From Methanoregula sp. (lineage in GTDB: Archaea; Halobacteriota; Methanomicrobia; Methanomicrobiales; Methanospirillaceae), in the NCBI GenBank assembly GCA_003154335.1, contig PMDE01000047.1:1408-8620 (forward strand): a stretch of 7,213 bases of DNA. Reading direction: 5' to 3'. A program made the translations under genes and the position numbers. Below the pieces are notes generated by a model. The model had not been told where the DNA came from, did not search any database, and saw only the letters and a list, made by a program, of their open reading frames with translations. Position 1 is the stretch's first letter; every line of letters starts with the position of its first letter. Below, one piece after another: positions 6,076-7,213 of the stretch.

Positions 6076-6423
6076 TCAATGCTCACATTCCCCGCCGTTT
6101 TCATAAACCGTCATTATTTTTTGCGCAAGTTCCGATGAGAGCCGGTCATGGATAAGATGGATAAATGCTTCGACGTCCTCGACCGGAAGGCAACCCATGC
6201 TTTCTTCGCCGTTCTGGATCATTTCGGTTATGTATACGAGTTCGTCATCGGAAAGCCGGCTGATTCGCTGGATAAAATCTTCGCTGTCTTCTGCAAAATG
6301 GTTGGAAACGGGAGGAAGGATCGAGTGAAACCTGTGCCCCGATCCTGAACAGGTAAAATCCCCGCATTCAGGTGCAAGTTTTTTTAAAATTGCAATATCT
6401 TTTTCACTAAGTTCCCGTGGCAT
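6076..6423 (-). CDS. Conserved-looking hypothetical protein with Cys/His cluster
   Basis: A 115-residue soluble protein that I do not recognise as a named family. It has an N-terminal helix (SEKDIAILKKLAPEC), then a Cys-x4-Cys-x4-His-x2-His cluster (C20, C25, H30, H33) in CGDFTCSGSGHRFHSILPP, then helices rich in acidic residues (about 45-72 and 80-108), with further Cys/His at C78, H89, H92, C113 and H115. The cluster could bind a metal, but no standard zinc-finger family matches by eye. The ATG at 6423 is supported by AAGGA (6431-6435), 7 bases upstream. It is the first gene of a pair with the HEAT-repeat protein, only 6 bases apart. Coding quality is good: acidic helices, ordinary codons and a sensible ribosome-binding site. 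Confidence 0.8.
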   Translation of the reverse strand: MPRELSEKDIAILKKLAPECGDFTCSGSGHRFHSILPPVSNHFAEDSEDFIQRISRLSDDELVYITEMIQNGEESMGCLPVEDVEAFIHLIHDRLSSELAQKIMTVYENGGECEH

Positions 6424-6440
6424 GGTTGAATCCTTTAGAT

Positions 6441-6464
6441 CATTTATCCGGCTTTGGAATAAAC
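6441..6464 (-). promoter_or_regulatory. Candidate promoter of the 6076-6423 / HEAT pair
   Basis: Two TATA-like strings occur on the - strand upstream of the ATG at 6423: GTTTATTCC (about 6456-6464) and GGATAAATG (about 6441-6449), the latter preceded by a purine-rich CCAAAGCC that could act as BRE. Only the distal one leaves room for a leader containing the AAGGA site. The rest of 6465-6614 shows no gene or clear structure. Confidence 0.3.
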
Positions 6465-6613
6465 GTACGTGAAGTGCCTTGTTTGCAGATCTGGTACCGG
6501 GAGGCCATTACGCTTATGCAGATGATGTCCGACCCACCAGTTTTAGTCATAGCTTACGCAATCATTACAGGTCGGTGCACATTTTTGGAATACAGAAATA
6601 CCTTGTCTGATAA

Positions 6614-6629
6614 GAAAAAATAAAAAAAA
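6614..6629 (-). terminator. T-tract terminator of the 6630-6995 gene
   Basis: Directly after the TGA stop the - strand reads T8, A, T6, C, an almost unbroken run of 15 thymines and one adenine. Such a tract is sufficient for archaeal factor-independent termination and separates this gene from the next - strand unit. Confidence 0.7.
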
Positions 6630-6995
6630 TCAAAAGTGCTTACTAAACCAGTTCTTAATACTCGCGAAGATACCCCCGGTACCAGGAGATTTCTGGGCCT
6701 TTTTGGTCTGCGGAGGTGTCGGTCGGGAAATTGTCCGTTTTGGTGCCGGACTGTCCCTTTTGGGAATATCCCTTAAAGTGCCCTGAGGTTCATCACCGGA
6801 TGGTTCAAAACCCCATGCAAATCCAATTTTGTAGGCATTTTCATTCTGACGGATCCAGTTGGCAGCATTCATGTAGCCGCGGTCCTGTGCTTTTTTGATC
6901 GTATCCTGGTGATCCTGGGTAAAATGGATTTCGCGCTGGAGTGCGACTAATTCCTCGTAAACCTTTCCCGGGACTTTGATTTTCTCCCTGCTCAT
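6630..6995 (-). CDS. Hypothetical protein with Pro/Lys-rich linker and amphipathic C-terminal tail
   Basis: A 121-residue basic protein of unknown function. Residues 1-66 look like a small helical domain: KIKVPGKVYEELVALQREI, then HQDTIKKAQDRGYMNAANWI and a conserved-looking NAYKIGFAWGFEP. Residues 67-107 form a low-complexity linker rich in Pro, Lys, Ser and Thr. Residues 108-121 (GIFASIKNWFSKHF) place Ile, Phe and Trp on one helix face and Lys/His on the other, compatible with membrane binding or a docking peptide. There is no signal peptide. The ATG at 6995 has GAGGAG immediately upstream (6998-7003), a BRE/TATA pair at 7027-7042 and a T-tract terminator after its stop, so it appears to be a single-gene unit. 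The K-V-x-P start resembles small DNA-binding proteins, but I cannot support that. Confidence 0.8.
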   Translation of the reverse strand: MSREKIKVPGKVYEELVALQREIHFTQDHQDTIKKAQDRGYMNAANWIRQNENAYKIGFAWGFEPSGDEPQGTLRDIPKRDSPAPKRTISRPTPPQTKKAQKSPGTGGIFASIKNWFSKHF

Positions 6996-6997
6996 AG

Positions 6998-7003
6998 CTC
7001 CTC
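6998..7003 (-). promoter_or_regulatory. Shine-Dalgarno site of the 6630-6995 gene
   Basis: GAGGAG on the - strand ends 2 bases before the ATG at 6995; the upstream GAGG core is 4 bases away. The spacing is tighter than usual, but the match is strong and no other in-frame start is better placed. Confidence 0.55.
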
Positions 7004-7026
7004 ATATAGGGTTATGCTGGGATACG

Positions 7027-7042
7027 ATATTTAATGCTTCGG
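7027..7042 (-). promoter_or_regulatory. BRE/TATA promoter of the 6630-6995 gene
   Basis: The - strand reads CCGAAGC followed by ATTAAATAT, a good archaeal BRE plus TATA arrangement. The TATA centre near 7031 predicts transcription start around 7005, giving a leader of about 10 bases that contains the GAGGAG site. Confidence 0.6.
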
Positions 7043-7054
7043 TTAAAAACGAAG
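7037..7054. repeat. Inverted repeat CTTCG-N8-CGAAG in the divergent promoter region
   Basis: Arms CTTCG (7037-7041) and CGAAG (7050-7054) flank eight AT-rich bases. The left arm, read on the - strand, is the BRE of the 6630-6995 gene; the right arm precedes an AT-rich string on the + strand. It could be a regulator-binding site between two divergent genes or back-to-back BREs. Confidence 0.4.
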
Positions 7055-7068
7055 AATATTCGATTAAT
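7050..7068 (+). promoter_or_regulatory. Candidate promoter of the rightmost + strand gene
   Basis: CGAAG followed by AATATTCGATTAATT resembles BRE plus TATA. The predicted transcription start near 7085 would give a leader of about 80 bases before the ATG at 7164, long for an archaeon, so a closer promoter cannot be excluded. Confidence 0.3.
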
Positions 7069-7163
7069 TGGCTTCCTGAACCGGGATAGGGTCAGAACAT
7101 GAAAACGCACTACATTGATACGTGCGCCCGACAACCTCATTGGTAATAAAACAGGTGAAACGG

Positions 7164-7213
7164 ATGGGCAAAGTGATCTATGAAGGGGACGATTTCAAAC
7201 GAATGATGAGAAC
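7164..7213 (+). CDS. Start of an unidentified gene (3' end outside window)
   Basis: Sixteen codons are visible, beginning MGKVIYEGDDFKRMMR and still open at the window edge. AGGTGA (7153-7158) sits 5 bases before the ATG and is a good Shine-Dalgarno site. The GTG inside that site (7155) is in frame and would add three residues, but is less likely because it would consume the ribosome-binding site. Too little is present to assign a family. Confidence 0.6.
   Translation, partial: MGKVIYEGDDFKRMMR

Noticed and set aside
6417..6623. 68-residue + strand frame in the gap upstream of the 6076-6423 gene
   Set aside because: It overlaps the start and ribosome-binding site of the - strand gene, has no Shine-Dalgarno sequence of its own, and shows no recognisable features.

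Overview
The window looks like a piece of a euryarchaeal methanogen chromosome, most likely Methanomicrobiales or a close relative. The evidence is an archaeal information-processing cluster (Pus10, ribosomal protein L21e, RNA polymerase subunit F, DUF655, KsgA/Dim1, HemK2/Mtq2-type methyltransferase), GGAGG/GAGGTG Shine-Dalgarno sites, BRE/TATA-like promoters, and T-tracts after genes. The assignment to an order is inference; no genus is claimed.

Left part (1-3626, + strand): a compact translation/transcription operon. It opens inside pus10 (5' end outside the window), followed by rpl21e, rpoF, a DUF655 gene and ksgA, with gaps of 3, 21 and 10 bases and then a 4-base ATGA overlap. After ksgA comes an AT-rich 269-base gap, then the aRF1-type methyltransferase gene. 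Together these genes modify tRNA (pseudouridine), build the large ribosomal subunit, supply an RNA polymerase stalk subunit, dimethylate 16S rRNA and probably methylate the termination factor.

Middle (3627-5447): a short convergent intergenic region with T-tracts on both strands, then a two-gene ABC-2 export system on the - strand (ATPase followed by a six-helix permease, 2 bases apart). It resembles the DrrAB/NodIJ class; its substrate cannot be read from the sequence.

Right part (5448-7213): a - strand pair made of a small Cys/His-containing protein of unknown function and a HEAT-repeat protein with strict 31-residue periodicity. A separate - strand gene follows, encoding a small protein with a Pro/Lys-rich linker and an amphipathic C-terminal tail. 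A divergent intergenic region with a hairpin-like palindrome holding promoter elements in both directions leads to the first codons of a + strand gene cut by the window edge.

I saw no tRNA, rRNA, CRISPR array, transposon or defence island. Most of the window is ordinary core archaeal genome. The least explained items are the two small proteins at 6076-6423 and 6630-6995, the ksgA-mtq2 gap, and the symmetric divergent promoter near 7037-7054.
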